The translations under genes and the position numbers were made by a program. A stretch of DNA of 64,000 nucleotides from Hedera helix (taxonomy: Eukaryota > Streptophyta > Magnoliopsida > Apiales > Araliaceae), in NCBI GenBank assembly GCA_947179155.2, contig OX359273.1, forward strand, positions 43,497,023-43,561,022, given 5' to 3'. Shown piece after piece: positions 34,064 to 46,549 of the stretch. Under the pieces are notes generated by a model. The model saw only the letters and a program-made list of their open reading frames with translations. It had not been told where the DNA came from and did no database searches. The first letter of the stretch is position 1, and the number at the start of each line of letters is the position of its first letter.

Positions 34064-37000
34064 TGTAATATCCCGGATATTTAAATGAATTAGAAATAAA
34101 ATATTTAATATTTAATAAAGGTTGGAGTTTGATAACCTAGTAGTGATAGATAAATAGAGGTCCAAATTAAATTTATCGGACTAACTTAGATATGGTGATA
34201 TCAAAAAAAAATTTTTTGTTAGCAAGTACAGTGATAATTCAATGAACTTGGCTAATAGCAAGTCTAATTAGATTAAGATAATTTAATTAGCGGAGTTATG
34301 TAATTATGCGACGTGGTTGCGTGTAAATTAAATATGTATTTATATGAATATATATATATGTGTGCATATTTAGTAACATAATTTAATGGTTAATTAAATT
34401 GTGATAAATAGATAGATTAATATTAAATTAATCCGAATTGAATTAAAAGGTTAATTGTGGAATTAATTTAGTTATTATATTGATTATACTCATTAATCAA
34501 TATTTATGTAAATTATTGATAAATTATTTGTGAGGAATAATTATGTAAATTATATAATTATAAATTATATAAAGTAGTTGAATTAATTAAGGGAGATTAA
34601 TAATTGTATATATGTACAACATTTAATTTCACATATATGTACATATATATAAAGGGATTAAATTAATTAAGTAATTTTAAATAGTAATTGAATATATTAA
34701 ATGAATATATTCTATAATTAAATAAATCATTGTAAATGATTTATGAGAGTGAGAAATTTAATTATACAATTATTTGTGTAATATTAATTAAATAATTAAA
34801 TAAATTATTTAAATAAGAAATTGAGTAAATATATTATTATTTTAATGTATTTTCGGGTAAATGGAATTATTTCCATAATTGATGAGAAATGAATTATTTA
34901 ATGTAAATGTATTAAATAATTTAATTTGTGGCCTAAATAATATATATTAAATTATATATTGTATTTATTTTAATTTCATAATTTATTGTGAAATTGTTTT
35001 GAGGTAAAGTAATGTGTATAAATAATATATATAGTTTATATATATTATTATTAGCGAACACACTCTAAAGTTTTAATATCAAATTAATTGACAAGTTGTC
35101 ATTAATTAAATATTCAATTAAATTGAATATAATGAGTGAATTAAATTTTATAAATTAATTAATATGATAATTAATTAATGTAAATAATGTAAAATATTAT
35201 TAATAATATTATTAGTCCATTTAGTAATTTAATACTTATGGGTTATAATATTTAATTATTTATTCAATCTAATTATTTATTTAATCATGGATTGAATAAT
35301 TAATGTGTAAATTATTAAATTAGCCCAACATGGGTCAATTAGTAGCCCAAGTGGAGAATAATAAAATTTGACAATTTAGTAGCCCAAACAATTTAATAGA
35401 AGCCCAATTGGTATATTAAATTAAAGCCCAATAATTGGCCCACTTGAAAAATACTTAATTAAACTATTATTTATATAAAAGTAAGCATATGTGACAAACA
35501 TTTTGGGACACCAATAGTGATGTTGCCGGCAAGGAAGGAAAAGATAGAGAAGTGAGATTTGTTTTATTTTATTAATTATTTATTTAATAATTTGGTTGCT
35601 TGTATTGATTTTTTAAAGTACTTGGACCATTCTTCTTCCACCAACTAAGTTATGGGCTAGTTTTCTTGAGCAAGTATCCAAGCAAAGAGTATCATGAGTT
35701 ATAGATATAATCTTGTATCTAATAATTTTACATGTATACTTGAAATGATAAACATTTCACTTCATTTATTTTCCAAGTTTCAAAATAGAGAGTTTGAGAG
35801 AAATTGCTTGGGAGAGCATATTATTTGAGAGATTAAGGAGGAAGAAGGAGAAGTTAGTTTTGTTCATGTCATTCACCACCTATTTTGGAAGAAAAATGAA
35901 GATAGCCATTAAAATGAGGTAATGGTTATTTTAAATGTAGTTTGTTTTTTTTAATTAAATAAACTAACATGTGAGTATAAATATGTTAATATAGTTAATA
36001 ATGTGTGGTAATAATATTTATGCCATGCTTGAGTTTAATATACTTGGTTTGTGTTTTGGTATAATTTATATGCTAAAAACATGTGTTTGGTGGTGTTAAA
36101 TCAAATCTCAAAGTAATGACAAGAAATTAATTTTTATAAAATTTAGATTTAATGTTACAATATTATAGAACATTAAATCATGAGAAAAACAAAGTTTGAA
36201 TCACTCAAAATGGAGTTATACACAAAAAGTTATGATTTGTGGTAGTTTATGTGATGTAAAAATTTTTATAAAAATTTTAATATTAAATCATGAAAAAATT
36301 AAATTTTCATGTTATAAATTGATATTAAGTGATTGGTATTTTTTTTGGATTTTTAAAGCTTACTTGAATGTATAATTTTTATTAAAGTGATGTATAGAAG
36401 TCACTGTTCACAATCTGCTAAAGAAGGAAAAAACGCCGGCCGCGCAATGCGCGGGGTACTATTCACTGCCGGACGTGGAGATGAAAAACGACGTCGTTTT
36501 ACCGAGAAAAAATTTCATCCGCGCGTTACGCGCGGAAGCCAATTTCGGTGACAGTAAAACGGCACCGTTTTTGGCCATTGTATTTGTCGGCGCGCGCAAT
36601 GCGCGGAGGCCAGTTCCGGTTCTCTCAAAACGGCACCGTTTTGGTCCGTTTATTTGGTACACGCGCCATGCGCGGTAATAAAATTTCCTGCGAAATTACC
36701 AGATTGCCCCTCCGGTCTTTTTTCTGCGAAATTACGATACTGCCCCTCCGTTCGGTTTTCAGTTTATTTACGATTTTGCCATTCTGGATAATTTAAATTA
36801 ATTTAAATGTTTAAAAATTAATTTAAAATTATAACAAAAATAATAATAATACAAAAATGATATTTAGGTATATAATATTATATTTTTCAAATATAATAAG
36901 TATTTAGGATTAATATTTAAATGTTATAAATATTAATCTAGTTAGTTTAATATTATATTTTTCCAAATATAATAAGTATTTAGGATTAATATTTAAATGT

Positions 37001-38779
37001 TATAAATATTAATCTAGTTAGTTTAATATTATATTTTTCCAAATATAATAAGTATTTAGGATTAATATTTAAATGTTGTAAATATTAATCTAGTTAGTTT
37101 AATGTTATATTTTTCAAATATAATAAGTATTTAGGATTAATATTTAAATGTTGTAAATATTAATCTATTTAGTTTAATATTATATTTTTCAAATATAATA
37201 AGTATTTAGGATTAATATTTAAATGTTAAATATTAATCTAGTTAGATTAATATTATATCTTCTGAATTTATGATTAATATTAAATAATAAATAAGGATGA
37301 TAAATTAATTAATTATTATTTAATTACTATTAAATAATAATTAAAGACAACTAAGATTGGGTATTTAATTATTTGTTATTTGATTAACTTTAAATAATAA
37401 ATAAATTCAGTTAGTTATTATTTATTATTAAATAATAACTAATGATATTTGACTCTATATAATTTTATTATTTATTATTTAATTAACTTTAAATAATAAA
37501 TGAATCTAGTTAATTAGTTATTATTTATTATTAAATAATAACTAAAGATATTTGATTATTTTTAATATAATATAATTATTTATTATTTGATTAATTTTAA
37601 ATAATAAATAAATCTTGTAGGTTATTATTTTATTATTAAATAATAACTAAAGGTAGTTAATTACTTACTATTTAATTAATGATAAATAGTAATTAAATGA
37701 AATTAGATTTAATGGAATAAGGAAAATGTCTTTTAACTCTTTTGTTTAAACAATTATAATAAATTGTTTAATAGTTTAATAAGTGTGCAACACTTAAAGA
37801 AAAATATTTTCTAACTTATTAAATTATTAACCTAATATGATTGAGGGTCTATAAGGTTAATAATATTGTTTTGACTGATGTAAATTATGTGTCAGTACTT
37901 ATGTGATAAATAAGTTCCTTAGTGAGCGTATAGTTGTGCAAATACGTTGTACTAATTATTAGACCAACTTTATTAATGTTAGGTCTTTCAAAGCCAGTTA
38001 GTTAAAGCTAGACATTTATTGTAGCTGAGCAGACAGGCAAGTTTCCTAACTTCGAACTTTATTTTGTGCAAGTTTCCTAAACCCTACTCATTTTATATTC
38101 GAGCAGGATATATTATTTTATTGTTCAAGTTCCTAACTCGAACTCAAGTTATTATGTTTCAAGCATGCTAGTGGTTTAATTCTGTATAATTATTCCACCT
38201 CTTTAAATTGTTGATTCACACATAGTGCATGTTGCATGTGTTCATCAGGTATGAAAGGCTGATCACCTTCATTACCATAAGGTTCAGTTAAATTTGTTCA
38301 TGGTCATTATTGACACTCAACATTTCTTGATTCAGTCATTCAATTATTGAAATTATGATTCGTACTCTTTCACAATTATTATATTGTTGAAAATCCGAAA
38401 GCTTGTTCTTTCTTTCAATCATGATATATCGTTATTGTATTTAAACTTGCTGAGCAAAGTCGTTGCTCACTCTTGCTATATCATGATAATAAATTTCAGA
38501 GTAATACGAATGTCCGAGGAGAGACGGAGACAGAAGCAAAAGACAAGATTATAGTGTTATGCAATATAACTAAATTGTTATATGACGTAAGTAATTTTGT
38601 AAACCTTTTTATGAATCTAAAGGTATATATGTAAGTTAAGGTTAGAAACCTTGGGAAATGTTGTAGAATAAACAATTTATGTTTATATATTCCGCATTAG
38701 TTATAGAACATGTATGAAGATGATGTATCGTGACGTACCGAGTCTAGGGTTAAAGGAACCCGGATTTGGGGTCGTCACA
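34064..38779 (+). repeat. 3' LTR of the LARD-type element (4,716 bp)
   Basis: Matches 26957-31672 base for base at an offset of 7,107 with no net length change. I noticed only about seven substitutions by eye: near 34076, the A/T run near 34215, and at 36528, 37452, 37893 and 37994 or thereabouts. It carries the same promoter-like block, GC palindromes (36426-36687) and 76-bp array. Confidence 0.93.
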
Positions 38780-38818
38780 ACAAGTATGTCAATAATATAT
38801 AATAATTTTTTGCACACA
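38780..38818. mobile_element. Palindromic MITE, right part
   Basis: Begins with the second ACAAG, then TATGTCAATAATATATAAT and AATTTTTTGCACAC. Its complement aligns with 26803-26860, showing that it is the far end of the MITE split by the retroelement. Confidence 0.6.
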
Positions 38819-38822
38819 AGAA

Positions 38823-40240
38823 TTAGTCACGTACACTATTATTACAAGCAAATCAATTTTGTGTGTACGGACAGTATTAATAATAATTTATTTTGTTATT
38901 AAATTAAAAAAATATTAATTAAATTTTTGAAAAAGTAATTATAGTTATTAAATTATTAAATATTTATTTAAATAATAAATATTAAATTATATATTATAGA
39001 TTATTTATTAAATTAAATATTTGAATGGAATACGTATTTATTTAATTATGATTATAAAAAAAATTTATTTTTATTTTATTTAAATTTGTAATAAAATTCT
39101 ATATTAGTGTTTATATTAACAAAAATTATTTAAAATTTTAATCCAAATATAAGTATGAAACTCAAGTTCTAATAAGTTTTAATTTATTCAAAGATAATTA
39201 GTTAGTAATGAATTCATTAAAAAAAATTAACAAATTTTACAGTTATTATGTTTTTAAAAAATTCACATATATTATTAATACAATTAATTGCATGATTTGC
39301 TAGAAATTCAAGTTTTAATAAATTTAGGTAGTATATAGTATAATGTGTTATATTATCTTGATTAATTACATAAAATCGTGATAAGAAAATTTATAATTAA
39401 ATTGGTAAAATCAGAAATAAAAATTCTTTTAGAAGTTATTTTTTCTATTAAAAATTAGTTAGGTTTCTTTTTAATACTTTATAAATTTAATGTTATTATT
39501 AATAATATAAATGACACAATATTTTAAGTTTATCGTTCCTTATAACTTTATTTTTGTGTGATTACTAATTAATTTATTTTTGAAAAATAAAAGCACACTC
39601 AATGTTTGGAAGAATGAGGTTTTAAAGATGAGTGCGAGTGTTGATTCTGGTGGTGATGGTGATTGGATAAACATGCAACATCCCAACGTCACAAACTTCT
39701 AAAATTTACTTGCGAACGTTTTTTTGACAAGGACCGGTGAGCTTATTATCTTTAATCAAATGTGATAGTACCATGGTAAAAGTCTTTTTTTTCATTGTAA
39801 CTGATTCGATAATTTATCTTTAATAAATAATAAAAAATTAAAATTTAACAAATATTACAAAAAATAAATTATAATAATTATTTAAATTTTATAAAGGATA
39901 ATAATACAAAAAATAATTATGTTATCCTCAGATTGCACATGGTAAAGAGTGAAATTTTCTTCTAGTGTCCGTCCTAATGGTTTATGGTTATGATTAGTAA
40001 ACTAATCAATTAGGAGTAATTAATTCCACCAACTGGGTTCATTTATATTCACCCACTCCAAAGGATTAAGGCATCTTCATTTGCACTCTTTTACCTTCTT
40101 ATCACCGAACGAGTTAGTTGGTCAAGTATTTGATTAGTCTTCATCCTACATCCAAACGCTCCACCAAGTTGGTCCTACCTGTCTGATTCTGCTGCTGCCT
40201 CTTCTGCGCCTCATAATTAATGGTGGACTCGCACTTCCCA
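38823..40240. other. Intergenic, no gene seen
   Basis: A+T-rich DNA with no recognised coding region or named repeat. Confidence 0.6.
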
Positions 40241-40250
40241 AATCATTTGT

Positions 40251-40431
40251 CACGTGATGGCACGTGGGTCCAGCAGTAGTCTGCTTGCTATACGGTTTTG
40301 CTTTTGTTTTCTTGAACCTTAGTGGTGACGGTGGGGCCCAATTGATGATGAGATCAACTTGGGGAGCCAAATGGATTTGGACAGATGAAAATTACAAATA
40401 CTACGTGTCACTCGGGGGAATTAGACACGTG
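40251..40431. promoter_or_regulatory. Cluster of G-box/ABRE motifs
   Basis: CACGTG occurs at 40251-40256, 40261-40266 (GGCACGTGGG) and 40426-40431 (GACACGTGTT), with TACGTGTC at 40402-40409. The segment is markedly less A+T-rich than its surroundings. Such clusters mark ABA- or light-responsive plant promoters bound by bZIP or bHLH factors. No gene start is recognised next to it, so its target is unknown. Confidence 0.45.
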
Positions 40432-40861
40432 TTGAAATAGGACGGCGTTCAGCTAATTTCCAGTTCAAACTTGAAAGATGAGCTGGCCAGTGTTTTGGCG
40501 TTTTGTATACCGTAGAAGAGGCTGCAATTTTGCAATTTGATGATGGTCACTCAGACTAACTGAGAAAGGGGCCCACGCAGCCATGGACTATTGGTGTTTA
40601 ACTGTTTATGTATAATAAATAAGGGTATTATTTACAAACTTTATTTTGGTAAAAGACAAAAAAATATAGTCATATCTCATTTATAAAATATAAATAAAAT
40701 AAAATAATATTTTTATTTTTATTTTGTGAATAAAATTAATAAATATTTTTTTTGAATAAATTTAAAATTTTTCAATAAATAATGTTCTAGATAATATTAT
40801 TGAATTTATTTTTTAAGAAATACTTATTTTTAACTCAAATCAATAAGACTAATATTAATTT

Positions 40862-40966
40862 CTGAATTTTATTATACGTAATAATTTATACAATAATATT
40901 TTATAAAATAGTGAATTTTATATTTTAATTATTTTATAAAAGATTATTACGTATAGTAAAACTCTT
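40862..40966. repeat. A+T-rich imperfect palindrome, probable MITE
   Basis: ATTTTATTATACGTAATAAT (40866 on) pairs with ATTATTACGTATAGTAAAACT (about 40944-40964), and the arms continue through TTTTATAAAA. It is about 105 bp and has no coding capacity. Confidence 0.5.
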
Positions 40967-42125
40967 AATTTATAGACAAAATTAAGTATAATAGGTGAGT
41001 GATCACATATGTTAATTAAAAAATATAATAATAATTATTGACTAAATATTGAATATAAAATGATCTGTTTGATAATAATATATTATAATTATTAAATTTA
41101 TTAATATATAATAAAATATTAATTAATTATAATTTCACACATTATTTTATATTTAATTTTTTATATCCATCTCCTTTCAAACTGTAGCGTTACTCTAAAA
41201 AAGTGTAGCTTGACCGTTACTGTTGCCTCGTTGGAGGTTAACTTTTGAAAGACTGGGTAAATGTGTTAAATTATTTGTCACTTGATTCAATCTCGACAAC
41301 ACTTACAGAAAAAATTATTTTATATTTATAGAGTAAGTGAATAGTATTTTTTTTTTATTTATATACATATAAATTTTATAAATATATAAGAGTAGAAAGC
41401 ATATAATTCATTTGTCTTAAAAATATAAAATAATCTGTCCACTTATAAGCCTCATGTTACATGTATATTAATTAATTAATAAACAGCAAGCATGTGAACC
41501 GTAATTTTTTCTTTTCATAATATCTCTCTCTCTCCCAGTAATCAACTTGAGATTGTATTTTCAATAAGTTTATGCAGGTTTAATTTTGAGATTTGCTACC
41601 GCCTACCATTATCTACTCTCTCCGTTCTAAGAAGATACATTCTTCTTCTTTTTTTTATCAATTTTAAAATTAAAAACATATTTATGTTCTTAAATACGAA
41701 ATAATATAAAATTCCTTATATATCACTATTTTTATTATTAATTAATTAAGTATTATCACACCATCAATATTATATTTTTAATTACTCTTAGAAATAAATT
41801 TTAAAAAAAAATAAACGTCAGTCGTTTACAAATACATTTCTAACTTTACAAAAAAGGGATCAATATAAGTAGCGGTAATATATCAACAACAAAAATATTA
41901 AGGAAAACCAAGTATACACTGCACCTCGCCACAGTAGGATGTGAAATGATTCTATAGCCTCGTGCATGCAGCATTAATCGAGATTATTAATTAATATATG
42001 CAATTAATCAAACAAACAATATTGCTGTATAGCTATATATACCTTGACAAAGAATCTCTATTATTAGTCCTAGAGTCTGGGCTATATATATATAATTAAA
42101 AGTAAATAAATAAATATATATATAT

Positions 42126-42293
42126 ATACACAGCAGTATAGGGTACAGTCGGCTATGGCGGTAATTTTTTTAGGCTATGACGACAGTTCAACCATCGCCA
42201 TAAACTAGAAATAACTATAGCAATTGTTGAACCGTCGCAATAATTCAAAAAAATCGTCGTTATAACCAACTGTGCATTACACAGCGGTGTATA
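42126..42293. mobile_element. Small element with about 45-bp inverted termini, CACTA-like interior
   Basis: The left end ACACAGCAGTATAGGGTACA and the complement of the right end (ACACCGCTGTGTAATGCACA) match imperfectly, followed by GTCGGCTATGGCGG and GTTGGTTATAACGACG. The interior GACAGTTCAACCATCGCCATA and TTGTTGAACCGTCGCAATAA is typical of CACTA-derived sequence. It is flanked by TATATA runs. Confidence 0.5.
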
Positions 42294-42744
42294 TATATTT
42301 TTTCATATATATATATATATATATATATGCTTTACATAAACGTCTAACGTGAATAGTGTCATTACTTGTTTAATGGCCCGTCTTAACAAACACAAAAACA
42401 AAAAAACAAAAGGGTTTCTCATGCTGATCTTTTGGTTGTATAAAATATAAACAATGGAAAAAATGCAGTGGGGAAAGGGATTGTAATCTTCCCGTCACCC
42501 AATAAACAAACATCAAAAACAAGGGGGACACAAGCAAAGTTGCAGCAGCACACATGCATTTATCCAACACATGCAAACATTTTAATATTTGATTTTTTTA
42601 ATGTATTTTCATAGTTTGAAAAGGGTTTCGAGTAGATTCCAAGTACATGCATATTGTCTTTCCACTTGGCACGTGAGGCGCATTCATGATCTGCTGCATT
42701 AACAGAGAGAGAGAGAGAGAGATTATGTTTGACGACGTTGGAGG

Positions 42745-42912
42745 ATGTTTGGAGACTGGATTCTGCCATCATTATGGGTAGTTTCTTCTTGGTCAGTCCT
42801 AGCTCTTCTTTATCTTTTGGTTTTCTTCTTGCTTCTTCTCACTGTCATCTTCGCTCAAGAAGAGAGAAGGGAGAAAAAACGAGTCTTTGTAATGACCAGC
42901 CCTATTCAATAA
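42745..42912 (+). CDS. Candidate 55-aa single-span membrane peptide
   Basis: An uninterrupted frame of 55 codons ending TAA, beginning MFGDWILPSLWVVSSW. A very hydrophobic stretch covers residues about 17-37 (VLALLYLLVFFLLLLTVIF), followed by a charged, mostly basic patch (QEERREKKR) and a short tail (VFVMTSPIQ). That is the layout of a type III or signal-anchor one-span protein with a cytosolic basic side. A possible TATA box (TATAAAATA, 42439) and a G-box (42670-42675) lie upstream, and a (GA)n tract just before the ATG. I do not recognise the family. The order of hydrophobic span then basic patch is unlikely by chance in such A+T-rich DNA, but expression is unproven. Confidence 0.4.
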   Translation: MFGDWILPSLWVVSSWSVLALLYLLVFFLLLLTVIFAQEERREKKRVFVMTSPIQ

Positions 42913-42949
42913 CAACTGAACAATTTATAAGCAGCCCGATATGAATATA

Positions 42950-43346
42950 GTTATTATTGTAGTACCCCAAATTTTCTTCAAAACACACGCGCAAAAACAA
43001 ATGTATCAAGCAAAAACTTGTATTGTTGAGCGCCACGCCCCCAGAGTGCAATTTGGGGTGGGATAATGCGTACAATTTTCTGGGTTCAATCAAGATAAGT
43101 AAACTTTCCAAACTAGATCACTTGTAGTGGTAAAACTCATTCCCACGTGTTGACGTTCTGTGTTTGGTTTAATTTTCCTTAATTTACTCTAGGAACTACG
43201 TACTCCAAATTCAAAATTAGAAAAATATTTTTAAAATAACAACGTTAAAGAAAATTTTGTTTTTTACAAACTTATCATTAATATTTATTTTTTACAATCA
43301 AGTTACTGTTTTATATAATAAATAAATAAAACGCTGATGTAATTTA

Positions 43347-43377
<31 letters not shown>

Positions 43378-44470
43378 AAAAAATTGAAGCAAACCAGAAC
43401 AAAAGAAGTATCCTCAATTTTAAAACAGAGGAAGTAATAAAGACAGTCCATAATTCATAACGTATAACACTAACGCTATATTTATTATAAAAATTATATT
43501 TAAGATTGAATTGTTTATGTTAATTTAATACTATTTAATTCTTTAATGAGAAATTATTAATTCTTTAATGTTAGACTAATAATCTCATAAAGTCATTTAA
43601 TAACTTAAAATGAAAGAAACTATTAATCTCAAATTTTTTATGAAATTATATAATTCCATATAAATAGTCTTAAGAATGATTTAAAAAAAATCCATAGAAT
43701 TATTTAATCCCCTGTCATGAAATAAAATAGTCCGAAATAGTATTAAATTAATATAAATAATTAAATCTCAAATATATTTTTTGTAAACAAACATTACCTA
43801 AGAGAATGGAGATTTCATCAGAAATAATTTTTTTGACAGTTTAATCAGAACAAAATAATTTTATTGATTTCCTTGTACACAATTCTAATACAGGTTATAC
43901 ATAGCGAACAGACATGTCGGTGATCCTAGGATTCCAAAATTTGCTCCATACTAGGCTGAAGAAGAGACTAAAAAAGGGTTCATCCCATTCTCCAAAATTT
44001 TAATTTTTTGCAAGAACTCGTTGCCCATATATATGAGATTTCATCGTTCTGACAACCAAATCTCAATTATTGTAGCTTCAATAATTATACTCCTCAGTTA
44101 TACACAAAAGGAGTATCATTTGAAAAAACAATTTATTCTTCAAAAAATTCCACTTTTCATTGATTGTAATATATAACATGACATTATATACTCAAGTTTG
44201 TCTTCTAATTTCATTATCATTGTACACTAAAATATATTCTTAATATTCGCAATTTTTACAAATAAAACTAATTTTTGGAACGGAGGCAATACACACATTC
44301 CATTTAAACAGCTAAAGTATGCTGCAACCAAAACTTCTTAAAAGAAACATAACTTTAAACAAAAGAACACGTCTTGTTAACAAATCATACAAGTCTACGC
44401 AATCATGTAACAAACACCAACGTGCTGTGAAATTTCAAGAAGAAAACACCCTCCAAACCACATTTGTTTA
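42950..44470. other. Intergenic, repeats only
   Basis: No gene recognised. It contains the poly(C) tract at 43347-43375, and Stowaway-end fragments near 43425 (ACAGAGGAAGTAAT) and 44272-44290 (GGAACGGAGGCAATA). Confidence 0.55.
43347..43375. repeat. 29-base poly(C) homopolymer
   Basis: Twenty-nine consecutive C followed by eight A, in otherwise A+T-rich DNA. The exact length may reflect sequencing. Confidence 0.85.
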
Positions 44471-44477
44471 CAAGCTT

Positions 44478-44743
44478 ATTTACAGAAAATTGATCACGCG
44501 CATTACTTTCTTGGGATTACATTATATAGTAGTTGGATCCAATAGAATCCAAAGGATCCCCTGATTGATAAGATCATTTGCGTTGGCTAGAATCCCTTAC
44601 CAGAAGGCAGATTTACAGAAAATTGATCACGCACATTACTTTCTTGGGATTACATTATATAGTAGTTGGATCCAATAGAATCCAAAGGATCCCCTGATTG
44701 ATAAGATCATTTGCATTGGCTAGAATCCCTTACTAGAAGGCAG
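44478..44743. repeat. 133-bp tandem duplication
   Basis: 44478-44610 is repeated directly at 44611-44743. The copies differ by three transitions that I can see (GCGCATT/GCACATT, GCGTTGG/GCATTGG, ACCAG/ACTAG), so the event is fairly recent. Confidence 0.92.
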
Positions 44744-46549
44744 TTAGATCTTGCGGAGCCTTATCAACACTAAATTTGAGTGTTTAAACTTAACAGTTAC
44801 ACACCCAATTAGTTTTTGCTTCGTCTACCTGAGCAGTTTTGTTTCCAATGAAAGGTTTCTGAGATATTGGAGTCAAATTTCAGCATGCTTCTTTCTACAT
44901 ATATTAAAAGATAAATTGAACAGCTGCCCAACTAGTTGAACATAATTCCTGATACATTGTTAGGTTTAATATGCACGTTCCATGACAATGACTATGTTGA
45001 CTCTACAGCAACCAATGCTAAATTGTACAGTGATGTATCATACCTGTTGAGGTAATTTCGGTTTCTGATGAATTTATCTCCAAAAAGCCGAGTAAACTTA
45101 ACTGGATGTTGTCTCTGGCACTAAGCAATAAAGGTTTATATAGAAGTGCCTTCTCAGATTGAATGGGAGCAATTCTGGGTAGAGGAGCTATACGATTAGG
45201 TCAAAAGAATATTCTATGCCTGCAAATGCATCATGTCAAGATTAAGCAATTTTGGTCGACCATATCTGGTGATGGACGTTCTAGTTTCAATCAAGCTGCT
45301 TCCAGAATCACTAAATGAGAAACAGAAGCCGATATAACTGTTATACTCTGCATAGTGCATACTGAAGGGAAGAAAATTGAAGTGTAATTTCATTGTATAT
45401 GTAGTCTCACCGTTTATTCATAGATTGTGCGGTCCAGAATTAAAAGCTCACTTAACTGTCTGTCAAAAGTTTGGAGAACGGATACATACTGTTTTGACAG
45501 ACATGGTTAATTACACCACTGTCACGTCACTTGTAAAAAAAAAAAAATCCGCCAAACAGTTTGCCGGATGGGTGATTTTTTTTCAGAATTTTCTGTCTTC
45601 TCCTGGTATGCCTTCAATTTGATTGGGAATCTAATGGAGGTGGATCTAGTGCAATAAAAAATATAATATATTTGCATCTACTGTACCCCAAAACTAATAA
45701 TGGTTTCCCTTTTACTTGCATAACCGTTGCTTTTATAACAATGGCAATACAAGAGGTTTATGATTCTCCTGTGAAGGAAACAGGGAAGAACATAAAGAGA
45801 GAAAAGTTGTAATCGTAGCAAAAGAAGATTTTGCATTAACAATTGCCAACTGAGATTAGAGGTTTGGTACAAAGATATAGGAGTTCACAACACATTTATA
45901 GTGGCTAAAAAGAAATGAATGAAATAGATGAAATTAGCAATCTGTTGATGAGTGGTGAGGGATCAGTTGGCTAAAAGAAAATTCATAACCAACATTGACC
46001 ATGGAACATTTCTCTATATATACATCTAATATTTAGAGATAATTGTGGACAAAAAAGATTGAAATATAAACCAACATCTTTGACAAAAAGGTTGGAGAGG
46101 GCGGAAGTAGACCATTCACTCTCACTTTTGGGAGCAAAACCACTCATCGACTCCTTATACCCAAAAAAGCGGAAGGAAGTGCAGCACTGGAGCTAATTTT
46201 CTTTAAGAAAGTATTGAACTACAATGCAACTTTCAGAAAAAGTAGAAAATGAAAAATGATGAAATAGTAACTATTAACACGAATGCATTAATAAAAAACC
46301 ATTTCAAATGGTGCCAAATTTTTTAGAACAAACCAACTAACCAAGAGGTAAATAAAGATTTTTAACATTACTTGAATAATGACATTTGGATTGACCTGAT
46401 GACAATTTTATGACTGTTATACTGATCTTTGAAGTAAAAGTAACAAAGCAATTAACTAATGCGGAGGTATGGAAATGAAGTATAGAAATGAAAGGATAAG
46501 AATACCTGATTATAAAGCAACAGGGTATAGAAGAGGTAAATGGAGTATA
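44744..46549. other. Intergenic and likely 3' flank of the acyltransferase gene
   Basis: No gene recognised. The portion next to 46550 should include the 3' UTR of the minus-strand acyltransferase, but no clear poly(A) signal was picked out. Confidence 0.5.

Larger units (their letters stand above)
26957..38779 (+). mobile_element. LARD-type non-autonomous LTR retroelement, 11.8 kb
   Basis: Complete insertion with ACAAG target duplications. Two LTRs of exactly 4,716 bp (26957-31672 and 34064-38779) surround a 2,391-bp internal region. Each LTR begins TGTAATAT(T/C)CCGGATATTT and ends TTTGGGGTCGTCACA. A primer site and polypurine tract are in the right places. The internal region has no gag, protease, integrase or reverse transcriptase. 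Its 3' end (TTCGGGGACGAAATTT, then purines) resembles the end of pol in gypsy chromoviruses of the Tekay/Del type. The element must borrow enzymes from a related autonomous copy elsewhere. LTR identity is very high, so insertion was recent. The structure is certain; the chromovirus parentage is inference. Confidence 0.93.

Noticed and set aside
40146..40370. 74-codon minus-strand frame next to the G-box cluster
   Set aside because: Low-complexity Pro/Arg/Ser translation, no domain, no splice context. More likely promoter-like DNA.
43885..43995. Minus-strand stretch reading FGEWDEP, vaguely like the NOI/RIN4 motif
   Set aside because: Only the FGxWD core matches. The conserved downstream YTxxFe part is absent and a stop lies just upstream. 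Likely chance.
45044..45199. Minus-strand open stretch of about 50 codons ending at a donor-like GTATGA
   Set aside because: No recognisable domain, a stop in the same frame between the nearest acceptor and the open stretch, and no second exon found.
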